A stretch of 64,000 bases of DNA, taken from NCBI GenBank assembly GCA_009733575.1, contig ML769643.1:1-64000 (forward strand), read 5' to 3'. The notes below the pieces were generated by a model, which saw nothing but the letters and a program-made list of their open reading frames with translations, did not search any database and was not told the DNA's origin. The number at the start of each line of letters is the position of its first letter. The first letter of the stretch is position 1. This stretch comes from Gymnopus androsaceus JB14 (lineage: Eukaryota > Basidiomycota > Agaricomycetes > Agaricales > Omphalotaceae). Shown piece by piece: positions 36,250-48,433 of this stretch. A program made the translations under genes and the position numbers.

Positions 36250-37400
36250 CACTGCCAATAACCATGCTTCAGCCAAGCTGAAGCATAATGGGAAATAAAT
36301 TATTTTCAATCCCTATATGAAGTGTACTTTTTCAGAAAAATGTAGTAGTTGTATATTTCAATAGAGTAATGAATAAATTGAATTCCGACATTCTGAAATG
36401 AAAACTTTATATAGATATGCGAAAGAGAAGCTTTCAATCAGACTCTGGAAACAATGGATTGAATGTGGACTTGAAAGCCCTGCTTTCACAATAAGAGTGA
36501 AATTAATTTTTCGAAGAACAATTCAATTTCCCACTGAAATATTCCCTTTCACTGTGTGGTTTGGCAGCAGCCCGGATTGGCCCGAGCATTGAAGCATTGT
36601 CTTTTGGGAACCAGCTGAAAGGTTCTTCGGAATAGTTGCTTTCACTCTTATTGTGAAGGAAAAGTATTCAGTCCACATCAAAACTATTGTTTTTAGAGCT
36701 CAATTGAAAAGCGCCCTTTTGGAAGTCTGTTTAAAATTCAAAATTCAGAGGGTCTAAATGTGATTCCTTCATAAGTTCATTGAAATATTTATTTTATATA
36801 CAGAAGCAAACCCAGAAGCAAAAAATTCTCAGAAAATAATATATTTAGAGCATTTCTGTATGGTTTCTCTTCATTCTTTTTTTTTTACATGGATGGTATA
36901 ATATGCAAGGAATATGATCTGATTTTATCAGATTTTTTGATGGCCATCCAAAGGCATCATAAATTGATTTTCCTTTTGCTGTCAAAAACGGCTAAACACC
37001 CAGAAGCAAAAGTTTAGGTTAATTGGGCCCCTACAAAAATGCATCCCTTCGGGATTGATTGCAGCATGGCTAAGCATGCTCATAGAGTGATACAATTCAC
37101 AACATTTAAAAAACTGAGAAAAATTGCATTTTTGGCATAGTGTTCATCTATGATCATATTATGAAGGATTTCATACATCCAAGCTATTACAATAATGTTC
37201 ATAAACTGCCATAGATGTTTTATAAAAAGAACTGCATCCTAAAATGCATTCTACATGGTTTAAATATAAAAGATTTCGCTTCTGGGCATCTTTCTCTTCT
37301 GGGTTTGCGTCTGCACTTGTATGAAAAAGTACATTTATCTTATGCACTGAAATAAATCATTTCTCACAGTACTTGAGCCTGGCTGAAGTATAATCATTGG
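36250..37400. repeat. Inverted-repeat unit with self-palindromic ends
   Basis: Left end TGCTTCAGCCAAGCTGAAGC and right end TACTTGAGCCTGGCTGAAGT are inverted with respect to each other, and each is itself nearly palindromic. Inverted similarity continues for about 70 bp inward. A second, inner pair (TTTCACAATAAGAGTGAAA, about 36484 and its complement near 36640) lies near the left side. No coding capacity or target duplication was found. Confidence 0.45.
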
Positions 37401-37796
37401 CGGTGTGATGTCAACCCATACGTCAACTAGTCAACTCATATTCTTCACGATTCCTCCCTGAAGCCGCTGCCCATAATCTCCCGAATTCCCAATGACCATG
37501 GTCACCTTTCCTCTCATCTCTTTCCCGAAGTAACCTGGTAACACAGCACCAGCATAATTCCCACTTCCCCTTCACCCAAATACAACTCTACTGTCCTTTC
37601 CTTGAATCTCAAGTCCTAAAGGCATAACCAACTATGTCTACACTCTATCTACAAATGCTTTGGACAAATCCCAATTGATACAAGGGTCCACGGTGGCATT
37701 CAATTCAACCACCATGACTGTTACCACAGCTTCAACCAATTCAGTATCTATCATCCCATAGATATATTACTTATTGCTCGGAATACTACAAGTCTA

Positions 37797-37975
37797 CACC
37801 AGCAAAACCTGTATTTTTGCTGGAGGTCTCCAGAGATCTCTGGAGCTTGACAGCTGTCAAAAAAACTGTCAATTTTCTCCAGAGATCTCCAGAGGTCTCT
37901 GGAATAGGGTACCTTGTTCCAGAGATGTCCCAAATGAATGGGTTTTCTCCAGTGAAAATACAGGTTTTGCTGATG
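37797..37975. mobile_element. TIR element of the CATCAGC family, copy 5 (179 bp)
   Basis: Ends CACCAGCAAAACCTGTAT and ATACAGGTTTTGCTGATG, with TA on both sides (37795-37796, 37976-37977). The interior holds CTCCAGAGATCTC repeats. It lies immediately outside the right arm of the large inverted repeat. Confidence 0.85.
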
Positions 37976-38029
37976 TAGCCACTCTCATTAGTATTATTGT
38001 GCACAATGCTATTGCATTATGGTTTGGTG

Positions 38030-38551
38030 TGTTGAAGCAGACATATGATCAACAAATGGTGAGATGCAATACTCACCTGGATATGTGCTAGTAGACTGGT
38101 CTTTGAAGGACTAGTTGGAGAGCAAAGAGTTCTTGTATAGACAAGTAGTAGTACAACTGAGTGTGCTAAGGAGTACAGTAAGTACCTACAGTATTTATAC
38201 TAAGTACGACTACAACTATACAGTATCATAGTAAGGTGGCTTAGGGCATAGGGTACAATCATAATGGTTCAACAGCATGTAAGTACAATGTAAGATCAAG
38301 TAATTATGACTACGTTGACTACTATTGTATTGAACAGTTCATATGCTTCATCACTGTATGTTATCATATTTATAGAACTAGTGAATGGCATAATTACAGC
38401 GTCTAGTATGCTTATTGAGCAAATACAAAGACAGTGCTTTTGCCTCATGTAGTGCAGCTACAAAGATGTTTCAAGGAGTATTAATGGAACAAAAGACTCA
38501 TGTTGAGTCCATTGATAACATCACTATTGTAAGCATCAGATCCTTTCAACA
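38030..38551 (-). repeat. 3' LTR of the Copia element
   Basis: 522 bp with TG..CA ends. It differs from the 5' LTR at roughly two dozen sites by eye, mostly transitions, so the insertion is not recent. Confidence 0.92.
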
Positions 38552-38652
38552 CTCCCCCTTGCTAAGAGTAGTGATAGGGAATTAAGCTTTAAGGACTTAG
38601 AACCACATTCTAGTTTTTGATATGACTTAGCGTACGGTCATTGAAGATTTAT

Positions 38653-40250
38653 TCAAAGGAATGTAATGTCAAGAAGATCTCGGAATTTCTTGAATTCAAT
38701 CAATGCGAGATTCTTTGTCAGAATATCAGCAATGTTATCTCCGGTTTGAACATAGAATAGTTCGATGTTTCCATTTTCAATTTTTTCCCGAATATAGTGG
38801 AAGCAAATATCAATGTGTTTGGTTCTTCGTTTCTGAATTGGATTAGAAGCAAGGAAGATTGAACCTTGATTATCACCACATAAAGGTAATGATTGAATAG
38901 GAGTTCCGATCTCATTGAATAAAGATTGAAGCCACTCGAGTTGTTGACAGGAGTCAGACAATGCCATATATTCAGCTTTGGTGGATGAGAGTGCAACAGT
39001 TTTCTGTTTATGGGAAACCCAACGGATTGGAGCAGCAGCCAATTGTATGATCATCCCAGTATGGGATTTTTGGTCATCTGGATCAGAGGCCCAATCTGAA
39101 TCACAGTATGCCATAGATCCTTCATTGGAGTTACCATCAAACACAATTTCATATTTCCGAGTATACATTAAGTAACAGACTATATGAAGTGCTTTGTTAA
39201 GGTGATCCGGACTTGGATTGGCTGAGTATTGACTCATTTTTATGACTGCATAATCGATGTCAGGGTGTGTGCCAAGCATTAGATACAGTAAAGATCCAAT
39301 AACTTGTTGAAACTTCTGTCGGAGTTTTGGATCGACTTTTCCATCATTTTCACGAGGATTCCATGAAGAAGGTAATGGGGTGTGAGTATCTTTAAAGTTT
39401 GACATCTGAAATTGTTTAATGATTTTATCGAGATAGTCACGTTGATCAAGGATCAACTTCTTTTTAGATCAATCTCCTTTAATGTGCATTCCTAGGAACT
39501 CTTTAGGTTCACCAAGATTGCAACATTCCCATGTCTTCATGAATTGCTCTTTTTTCTTCATTACCAGGGATTTGTCAGATCCAGTGTTGTCTACATATAC
39601 AATGGCAATTACGGTTTTGCCTTTTTCTTTGAAGGTGTATACACTGCCATCTGAACTAGTGTGCTTGAATCCCAGTTTACCCATGGATCGATTCATTTCT
39701 TTCCACCAGGATAAGCCACTTTGTTTCAGACTGTATAATGAACAATGTAACTGCCAAACCTTGGTTTTGTCCTTAACAAAACCTTTGGGTTGTTCCATAT
39801 AGATCTCTTCATCAAGCTTGCCACACAAATAAGCCTGTTTGACATCTAAAGCCTGGATTTCCCAGTCTTCTAAAGCGGCTAAAGCGAGAAGTGTACTAAC
39901 TGTTTCAAATCGCGCAACTGGCAAAAACAACACATTATAATCAATACCAAATTGTTGTGAAAAGCCTTTAGCGACAAGTCAGGCTTTTTAGCGACCGTCC
40001 TTCTTTTTATTAAAGACCCAATGACATTTGATTGGTTTACGACCGTGAGGGATTTTGACTTCCTCAAATACTTTACATTTGCGGAGTCCATCCAGTTCTT
40101 CTTTACATGCATGATCCCATTTTGCCTGTTCATTAGCAGGAAGGTGCCGATAATGCCAAGTAGAACTCCAGGTGTCAGGTGTACTTGAAAGGAAGTTTTT
40201 AAGTTCCATTTCGTAAGTAAAAGGAATCAATTGCAAAAGTAAGAAGTTCT
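38653..40250 (-). pseudogene. Copia reverse transcriptase and RNase H
   Basis: The RT fingers (KPIKCHWVF near 40020), palm (DVKQAYLCGKLDEEIYMEQPKG, split here by wording) and RNase H (AYCDSDWASDPDDQ, STKAEYMALSD, KRRTKHIDI) are all recognisable. The catalytic YVDD box reads YVDN, losing an essential Asp. Frame changes near 39940 and a stop at about 39469 separate the pieces. Confidence 0.88.
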
Positions 40251-40493
40251 GTAATTCTACTCCCCCTTCCTGAACTATACGAGAGAAGTTAATCTCTTCA
40301 AACCATGGTTCTTCATTACCACTATCATTATGATCTTCATCTTCCCGAATGGGAGATGCTGGTAGAGTGTCAAGATCTATAGGAGATGGATGATGATCAG
40401 GATCATTGATAGGTTGTGTACTTGTACTAGGCTTGTTTGGTTTAGGAACATTGACACAAACTTGACGTTTTTCTTCAATCTTTTTATTTCGAT

Positions 40494-43019
40494 CTACTTT
40501 TTGTCTAGTTCAAATGTCATTAAGAGTGTCCTCTTTGACCTTTTGAGCTTGTTTTTTCCAAGTAAAAGTCTTACAAAGACTTTCACGAGTGATAGGAATA
40601 AAACTAGGATGATTAGGAGCAATTTGGGTGTGGACAGGATTTTTACTTTTCCATTCAGCAATAGCTTCCGGGTTGTACCAAATGGATCTAGGTGGGACTG
40701 GTGGAGGCTGTTTGTGACAAATTTCATTATCTTGAGGAGTAGGAGGACATTTGCATTCTGGACTATTTTCTCGTGATGTGCACCAAGATGTGGGTGCATT
40801 TGTATAAATGTTATTGGCATCATTCCAATCATTGTCAAAATTTCCTGGCTGATCAGGAGAATGATCTGGTTCATCAGGAGAAGTAAACAGAATATGACTA
40901 GGATCAAAAGGATCATTGTCATCTGAAGATCCGTCATCAGCAGGATCATCAGTTGGTCATGTTGGGGGTTTATCACTTGGTATGATAGGACTAGGTTTAT
41001 TGGAGGGTTTATGACTCTTGTCAGATTCGCGGCAGCGTGGAAACCAATCTTCAATAAAGCGAGCTTGAGCACCATAGCATAGCGCGTTATTACTACGCAT
41101 GAAGATATATCCTTTGCTTCAGAATGCGGGGATAGTTTATTTTTCCACTGTGCACATGGAATGAACACGTATGCACCACAACCAAATGATCTGAAATAAG
41201 AAACATTGGGTTTGTTCCATAAGAAGATTTCTATAGGTATCTTCCAATTCAATCGATGGATCGGAGTGCAGTTGTATACATGCATAGATGTGGAATATGA
41301 AAATTCCCACCAAGAATCAGGGCAGCAAGCATGGTGTTGCATGGCTTCTGATTTATCTATTAAAGTGCAATGTATACGTTTGGCACATCTGTTCTGTTGA
41401 TGAACATGAGGTTCTGATTTATTAACCTCAATACCTTCCGTTTTGAGATAATTGATAAATTGATCTGATAAGAATTCTCCCCCTCGATCAATACATATCT
41501 TGTCAATTTTACATCCAGTTTGCTTTTCGGCCCATGCTTTGAATTGATTAAAAGCAAGAAAAGCTTCAGGCTTAAGACATAGTTTTACAGAGTAAGCGTA
41601 AGGAGAACAATCATCCAAGAATGTGACTATATATTTGTATTTATGATAAGACTGAATCGGTAATTCTGTCAAATCAAAGTGCACAAGTTCTAAAGGATGT
41701 TCTGCTCGCTTAGATGAAGAGGGGTATGATTTCTGAGGTTCTTTACCAATGACACAACCTTTACAGATGTGTTTCTCAGTAGGAATAGGTACTTTAGGAA
41801 GACCTTTGACATTAGCAGGAGCATGCTTAAGGATTTCATTGCCTGGATGGGCAAATCGGTTATGCCATAAGTCGTAATCAATAGAAACCATATTGACTAT
41901 TTGCGCTTCAGGATTCAACACGTCAGCATGAAGCCAGTGGAATGAATCACTGGTATTATATGGTTTTCCAGTCATAATGATTTGACAATTTGATTTATTG
42001 CATATCTGACTTTGATCTCCATTAATGACTGTATAGCAGTCATTTTGATTTAATTGACCAATTGAAATAAGGTGATGTGGGCTATTGGGCTGGTAATACA
42101 CTGGGTGTAACTTAGTTGTGTGGGTAACACCTGTTTCATTTTCATGACAAATATATACTGTTCCAGCACCAAGTACATGCAAACAAGATTTTTTATCAGC
42201 GGATACAAGTGGAATTGGATTTTTCCATTCCTTGTAATCAGCAAAATCTTCAATATTTGGAGTAAAGTGGTGTGAAGTGCCAGAATCAAGTAACCAAGAC
42301 GTATCATATGTTGTTGCTTGTATCCTTACATTATTCTCAGGTAGTTCCTTACTCTCAGTAATTGCATGCATAAAATTAATATATTTTGCCTCATCTGGAG
42401 GCTCAGAACTAAGTACAGAATCAAATAAATAAGAACTAGTTGCACGGTACAAATGTTTGTGCAAAGTATTGTTATTTATAGCAGAAGATCTGTTTAGCCA
42501 ATGCAATGAATTAGAGATTTTCTTTTTAAGGAAATTAAAAGGGACTTGCCAGTAAGAAGTACGCTCATTGTCAGATCCGTACATTTCCTTGTTGTAATCA
42601 TTGATTCTGGCAAAGCTGTCATTGACAACAGATTGAGCCCAATCAGGCAGTAACTCTTGTTCCTCTATCTTCATATCTCTGAGGAGAGGATCAAGTTTGC
42701 CCATGTAAGGCTCAATATCCTTAAGAGGATTGGCGGAGGATGAGAAAGAGGCAAAGTTAGCAACTGGGAGTGGATTGTTAGTGGAAGCCTCATTGGCATG
42801 TGGTTTGCCTTTGCCTTTGCCTTTCTTCTTCTGATTGTCTTTATTGCTGTTGCCATTATTGCCACTAGAGGAAGAAGCCTGTTGGTTCGAACCAGATGCA
42901 TCAGCATTTTGCTTCTGCTTCTTTTGTTTTGACCAGGCATTCTTAGCTTTGCGCTTCTTGTTCACCATGGTAAGGTGAGAAGCGAGCAATGTGGCATTAG
43001 CGGCAATGATTGTATTCAT
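40494..43019 (-). pseudogene. Copia gag C-terminus, protease and integrase
   Basis: An 841-codon open frame with a basic, Gln/Lys-rich segment, the protease motif WLLDSGTSHHFTPN, the gag-pre-integrase DLWHNRFAHPG and zinc motif HICKGCVIG, and an integrase with Asp residues in FLDDCS and IDRGGEF. The third catalytic residue is lost: the position normally read NxxAERFN is NRCAKRIH, with Lys for Glu. The final 150 codons are Leu/Ile-rich and probably out of frame relative to the ancestral protein. Confidence 0.88.
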
Positions 43020-43626
43020 CCTGAATCTTGGGGATGATGGCAGTTAGTGTGAGATTTCTGCCAGTATATTGGCTCAACATTGTCATTGCTAAACCATCCC
43101 AAGCACAAGGAAGTGCGGCAAGAAGAATCATGGCTTTAACTGGTTCTGTCAAGGTAAGACCAGAGGCATCAAGGCAACCAAAGATCAAAGTTAGAGATGC
43201 AATTGGCATAGCCGGATCGGAGTTCTCAGCGATCTCAAAACCAATGGCCTCTCAGAAGATTCCGAAGAGTTCAGCGGCACCAGGAGTACCATAGGTGGTC
43301 TCAAGTTGATTCCAGGTCTCCCTGGCAGTACCTTTAACAGCCGTTTGCCTAATGTGGTTAGGCAGGCAAAGAGAAATAGCACCAATGGTGGCACCATCAT
43401 TCTCTTCCCAGGTATCAATTGCATCCTGGTTGGTAACAGGATTGCCTGTGGGAGAAGGGCAAATCTTAGTGCCAGAGGCGTGTCCAAAAAGCTTTTGGAC
43501 TTGAAGGTAAGCCTTCATTCCAGACAACCAATCATTGTAGTTGGAACCGTCGAAGAGGGGAACAGCGTTGATTGCAGAGGTGGAAGATATTGTGATTCTG
43601 GATGTGAACTTGTCAGTAACAATCAA
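43000..43626 (-). pseudogene. Copia gag N-terminus
   Basis: Starts MIVTDKFTSRITIS and has the gag signature FDGSNYNDWLSGMKAYL and ETWNQLETTYG. A TGA interrupts it at about 43252, after which the same frame continues through LASLPCAWDG-like sequence to 42997, where a frame change leads into the next pol segment. Confidence 0.85.
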
Positions 43627-44362
43627 TTAAGATGTTTGACATGTCCAAGATTATGAATCTCAGATTCACTTGACTTCAGTGATTACCCATTTAGACTTTG
43701 CTGTGGTGTGATCACAGTTTGTTTATTATCCATCCATTTTCCATCTCTGATTGGGTCATACACATCCCACATCAGCAAGTTTGAACCAAACTATATACAA
43801 AAACCATATGCCAAGAGAAAACTGTTTGAATCGTCATAACTTGTGTTTTCTTTACCAGTAGAATCAATTAAGATTCAAGGTTCAGAAAGCAAGTGTTCAG
43901 ACCTAATAGGTGTTTAAGGGACTTAAGGCAATATGGGGGAATACTACAGTAGGAGGCCAAGAAACTCTCACGTGTTCACAATTGCCCAGCCTACATGCAT
44001 ATGCTTTTGATTATTCACATAGTGGCAGAAGTCTACCTGGGAGCAGGAATCGGCCCACAAACAGCCCAAAATGAATCGGAACTGCCAAAAGTTCATTCAA
44101 TGTGGAGTGCCTGTGTATATACATTGTAGGTAATAGTTAGTTCAATTGAAGAAGCCTTATATATTTTAGGCTCTTCTGGAAAGAAGGGAACAAAGCGAAT
44201 CACTGATTACCATTTACACCCAAACCCAAGGGCCGAAGCCACTTATCATCGCGCCTAAATATCTACGAGGTAGGACCAGATGAGTTTGTTAACGCAATCA
44301 ACCATTTGTCAAAGACGCAATGGTGCAATGACCTTCGTTGAGCAAATCCAGGGCCCATAACC

Positions 44363-44885
44363 TGTTGAAGCAGACATATGATCAACAAATGGTGAGATGT
44401 AATACTCACCTGGATATGTGCTAGTAGACTGGTCTTTGAAGGACTAGTTGGAGAGCAAAGAGTTCTTGTATAGACAAATAGTAGTACAACTGAGTGTGCT
44501 AAGGAGTACAGTAAGTACCTATAGTATTTATACTAAGTACAACTACAACTATACAGTATCATAGTAAGGTGGCTTAGGGCATAGGGTACAATCATAATGG
44601 TTCAACAGCATGTAAGTACAATGTAAGATTGAGTAATTATGACTATGTTTGACTACCATTGTATTGAACAGTTCATATGCTTCATAAGCGTATGTTATCA
44701 TATTTATAGAACTAGTGAATGGCATCATTACAGTGTCTAGTATGCTTATTGAGCAAATACAAAGACAGTGCTGTTGCCTCATGTAGCACAGCTACAAAGG
44801 TGTTTCAAGGAGTATTAACGGAACGGAAGACTCATGTTGAGTTGATCGATGATGTCACTATCGTAAGCGTCAGATTCTTTCAACA
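44363..44885 (-). repeat. 5' LTR of the Copia element
   Basis: 523 bp, TG..CA ends, adjoining the primer-binding site on its inner side and the TGGTG duplication on its outer side. Confidence 0.92.
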
Positions 44886-45039
44886 TGGTGATATAAATTG
44901 AGTGCATACAATTTTAAGTAGCACATTAAGGTTTGTAAATGCATGCATGGTAGTTGTAATGTGCTATGTGGTGATTTTTATGCACATGTAGTGATTGTTG
45001 CATGTGTGCGTAGTGATGGGTTGTGTGCATAGTGATTGT

Positions 45040-45315
45040 GTTGCATGTGTAGCAATTGTGTTGCGTGCATAGCAATTGTGTTGCATGCATAGCAAATGTG
45101 TTGCGTGTGTAGCAATTGTGTTTCGTGCGTAGAAATTGTGTTGCATGCATAGCAATTGTGTTGCATGCGTAGCAATTGTGTTGCGTGCATAGCAATTGTG
45201 TTGCGTGTGTAGCAATTGTGTTGCGTGCATAGAAATTGTGTTGTGTGCGTAGCAATTGTGTTGTGTGCATAGCAATTGTGTTGCGTGCGTAGCAATTGTG
45301 TTGCGCGTGCGGTGA
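45040..45315. repeat. 20-bp minisatellite, about 14 units
   Basis: Unit GTGTTGCATGCATAGCAATT with variation mainly at CATGCAT/CGTGCGT (CpG to TpG/CpA type). The 20-bp period and absence of stops on the minus strand produce three overlapping open frames with a 20-residue repeat; these are not taken as genes. Confidence 0.92.
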
Positions 45316-45359
45316 TTTTAATGTGTGTGTAGTGAATTATTTTTTCACCCTTTGCTCCA

Positions 45360-46300
45360 CCATAATGGAAAGAGTTTAAATACACCATACCAACACCTGG
45401 GATATCTCATTGTGAATCAGACAAGTGATGGAAAGAGTTCAGACCATACCTGTCACAGGCTTGAGCTCTACGTGAGTTCTTTGAGGTTTTGTCCGGCATC
45501 ATTGAATGATGAATGAAAGTTCAGAATAGTCAATTAGCACTGGAACAAATCAAATCAGGCAGTGTTTGTAGATTGGAGCCAGCTGCAGCTGTTGTAGTCG
45601 AAAACATGTTGTCTTCATGTGTAAAAATAAAGCCACAACAAGCAAAACAAGGTCAGAACATTGATACTGTGCATGATTTTTGGATAGACGCAATTACATT
45701 GTTGATTGTTTTGTATTATTTTATTGAAGATTTTCTCAGACTCGTAGCTGATGGCCTTGATCTGTCACACTTGAAAGGACGCACCACACGCTATTAAGAA
45801 GTCTACATGTGGGAGCCAAGACATTAGTGCTGAAAATTCTGCCTCTACAATATCTTAGCCTCTTAAGCTGGAAACCAAGAAAGTTAATGTTCGTGGATAT
45901 TCAATGGATATTGCTACTAGTACACGGGGAGGACCAATGGATTTCCAGCAGTTGCTAAATGGGTACTTACTACCTACTGTGCGACTACTACTAGTAAGCT
46001 AGTTGCTCCCTCCAAAATTAATTGCATAGATAGATGGATGAAAGTGGATGTAGCTGATGTCACACAATTAGCAATTGAAGGTGTAAACGAGGGAAAGAAT
46101 CATGAAAGCGATCCATGGTACGAGTTGCCATCTGCCAGATCCTCACTTGGCTTTGGGACTCCACTTCGAATTCATGCCTACATAACAGCATGGTCCAAGT
46201 GCAAATGTGGACCAAGAAGAGATCATTTATTGCTGTTTTCAAAAAGGCTTGCGCGGATCAATTTTTCACGTGGAATGATATATGTTCGATTTTTGCGCGT
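45360..46300. repeat. Inverted duplicate of the regulator 5' region
   Basis: Matches 14460-15500 in reverse complement, including exon 1 of the Zn2Cys6 gene and its first intron (45400-45490). Homology to the coding part stops near the start of intron 2, so no regulator could be made. It marks one end of the large inverted duplication. Confidence 0.85.
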
Positions 46301-46390
46301 TCGACAACACCTGAACTGTTTTTGGACATCATCCTTCTGCATCTCCTGCGGCAGCTCCCTAGTCACATTGGAATTAGGTGTAGCGATTCA

Positions 46391-48125
46391 TAGGGTGCCG
46401 TGAATAATCGAATTTTTATTAACATGTTAATAACATGTTAATCACATCAAGTGCCAGGACCCATGTTAATTTATGTTAATAATTCCTGTAGCTTGTAGTA
46501 TGACGGTATTTTTCACCAGATATTTCGACTTCTGGCTGATTCATTTTGATGGCAATTGAATACATTCAGTTTGTCAACTTCAACTTTGTGTATACTAACT
46601 TCAACTTTATGTATACTATTCTAGTGCAAGTCAAGGGCATTCCAACTTTGAGATCATAAAATGTATCTATTTCCCAACAAGTCTGACTTCTGTGGGACCC
46701 ATGAAATAAGTCCTCTATTGTTTCAAGCACTTCGTGAATGGCATTAAGATTTATAAGCGCCCACTTAGTGCATGGTTAAATGACCTTATATAGTAATTTC
46801 TGACAGCTTTGACCTCTGCAAAATCTCCAAAATCAACCAAGATCTCAAAAATACTGTAAAATTTGTGTATGATTTCAGTCTTGTACTTATGAAGTACTCA
46901 AAAATTAAAATGGTACAATCAGATTGTGTTATGCTCCTCTCCTAGTTAAATAATATATTGCATGGTTGATATATGCATGACCACAAGTAGTATTGTTACC
47001 CTGAAGTTAAAGCTAAAGTATCAAAAGTTAAAAGTTGAAGTTAAAACAAGAAGTTGAATTTCAAGTTAAAGCTGGAATATTTGGTGAAATATGGTGTCAT
47101 ATTGTAGGGCCGCCCCTTCATAATTCTTGTTGCTTGTAGGGCTGCCGCTTCATAATTCAACTTGTAGCTTGTCCTGTAGCTTGTATATATATGGCCGCCA
47201 CTTCAACCTCTGCCAATTGTGCACTATAGAATCCACTCAGAGCGGTAGCATGGAGCTTCCCCAAGCAACCCAAACCAAACTTCTGTATCTTCGGACATCC
47301 GAATGTCACATACCTCCATCACCTTCCCAAAAATCTTCACCAGGCGACTATCCATTCACGGACCCCTTGGGACAGAAGTCCGAGTATGAGTGGTGGTTGG
47401 AGTTAGCATTGCATCCCAAGGCTCAAACGCTTGCGGTAATTTCCATTTCAAGTTGTTGGATCAATCATCACAAACTAATTTTTTTTCTAGTTTCTTGCAG
47501 TACGTGCGTTTTTGGCACTAACAAATTCTTGAGAAATTCGATGGCAGATGAGTGTACAGGCTCGCGGCTTATGTATCACAACTCCGCCCTTCAAAATGGT
47601 CAAAAAGTCGACACTGATGTTTCTGACTTGGCGGGTCCATCCAAGGTCCATTGCAATCTGGCAATAAAAGTAACAAGCCTGATAATGGCAAGAAGAATGA
47701 GGAGGGTGATGATGATCAAGTCATGCCAATTGACTTACTGGATGTGGCCGAAGCTACGGAGAGGCCTCAAGATGATGGTCCGCATATACCTGACCTAGTC
47801 TGGGATAATGGCATTGATCTAGATGACAGTCTTGCCTAAGGAAATGTCAGGCCCATCTCCAATCTTTGCAGGGGTTACGGTGGAAGGAATTCTAGGACAG
47901 TTACTACGAGCACAGAAGATGACGAGGACGTCAATTGGGACTGCATCTGAATTATTCACGTTAAGATGTTAATAACATGTTAAAAATTCAATTTTTCACT
48001 TGCTAATTCACATTTTCACCCGGATGTTAATTAGTGGTTATTAACTATGTTAAAAACACCCCTCGAAGGACTCGATGTTAATAACCATGTTAATAACATG
48101 GCCATGAATTATTCACGGCACCCTA
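46391..48125. mobile_element. hAT-like element with TAGGGTGCCGTGAATAA ends
   Basis: Inverted termini TAGGGTGCCGTGAATAAT (left) and the matching ATTATTCACGGCACCCTA (right), with subterminal TTAATAACATGTTAA repeats. The outer flanks GTAGCGAT(TCA) and GTAGCAAA are only a rough 8-bp match. The element splits the duplicated block between regulator and SDR upstream regions. The internal frames (47127-47839) encode MELPQATQTKLLYLR and, in another frame, KNEEGDDDQVMPIDLLDVAE; no transposase domain was recognised. Confidence 0.7.
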
Positions 48126-48349
48126 GTAGCAAATACTAAATGCACCGTCGGTACCGACTTGAATTTCGTCATCACCCGTTTATACTCTGGTTTATAATTT
48201 ATACTACTCCTTCTTGTCCCTTCTGGCATGTTAAGACTTTCGGACTTCGATACACTCGGGAAATGACAAAACATGATTGAGCTGAAGCTGACTCAGTTCG
48301 GTCATTACTCCTCCGCGGCTGGCACACGCTGCGACGTACGCGTCCTCCG

Positions 48350-48357
48350 TATAAAAA
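48350..48357 (+). promoter_or_regulatory. TATA box of SDR copy C
   Basis: TATAAAAA, 77-84 bp upstream of the ATG at 48434. Equivalent boxes precede copies A and B. Confidence 0.55.
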
Positions 48358-48433
48358 TACGAAAATTCTCATCTAATTAGCTCAGTGGACCTTCGCAACA
48401 GCCAAATCGACCTCATCCAATAATCAAAGCACA

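Larger units (their letters stand above)
34624..37790. repeat. Large inverted repeat, ~365-bp arms
   Basis: Arms at 34624-34994 and 37430-37790 are reverse complements with about 90 percent identity by eye, beginning TAGTATTCC..AGCAATAA at the outer ends. The 2.4-kb interior has no large ORF but contains two CATCAGC-family elements (35541, 35774) and a further inverted-repeat unit (about 36250-37400). It may be one decayed DNA transposon. Confidence 0.7.
38030..44885 (-). mobile_element. Ty1/Copia LTR retrotransposon, complete but inactive
   Basis: Two LTRs starting TGTTGAAGC and ending TTTCAACA enclose gag-pol on the minus strand, with an exact 5-bp target duplication TGGTG (38025-38029, 44886-44890). 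A primer-binding site with GGTTATGGGCCC lies directly inside the 5' LTR (about 44348-44362), which would pair with the anticodon arm of initiator Met tRNA. A G-rich polypurine tract (reverse complement of CTCCCCCTTGCTAAG) is next to the 3' LTR. Several stops and frame changes disable pol. Confidence 0.95.

Noticed and set aside
45040..45315. CRISPR-like regular repeat
   Set aside because: There are no spacers; units are head-to-tail and the DNA is fungal.
44926..45388. Three overlapping minus-strand frames encoding a 20-residue His/Asn/Thr-rich repeat
   Set aside because: They are by-products of a 20-bp minisatellite without stops; all three frames are open, which argues against selection on any.
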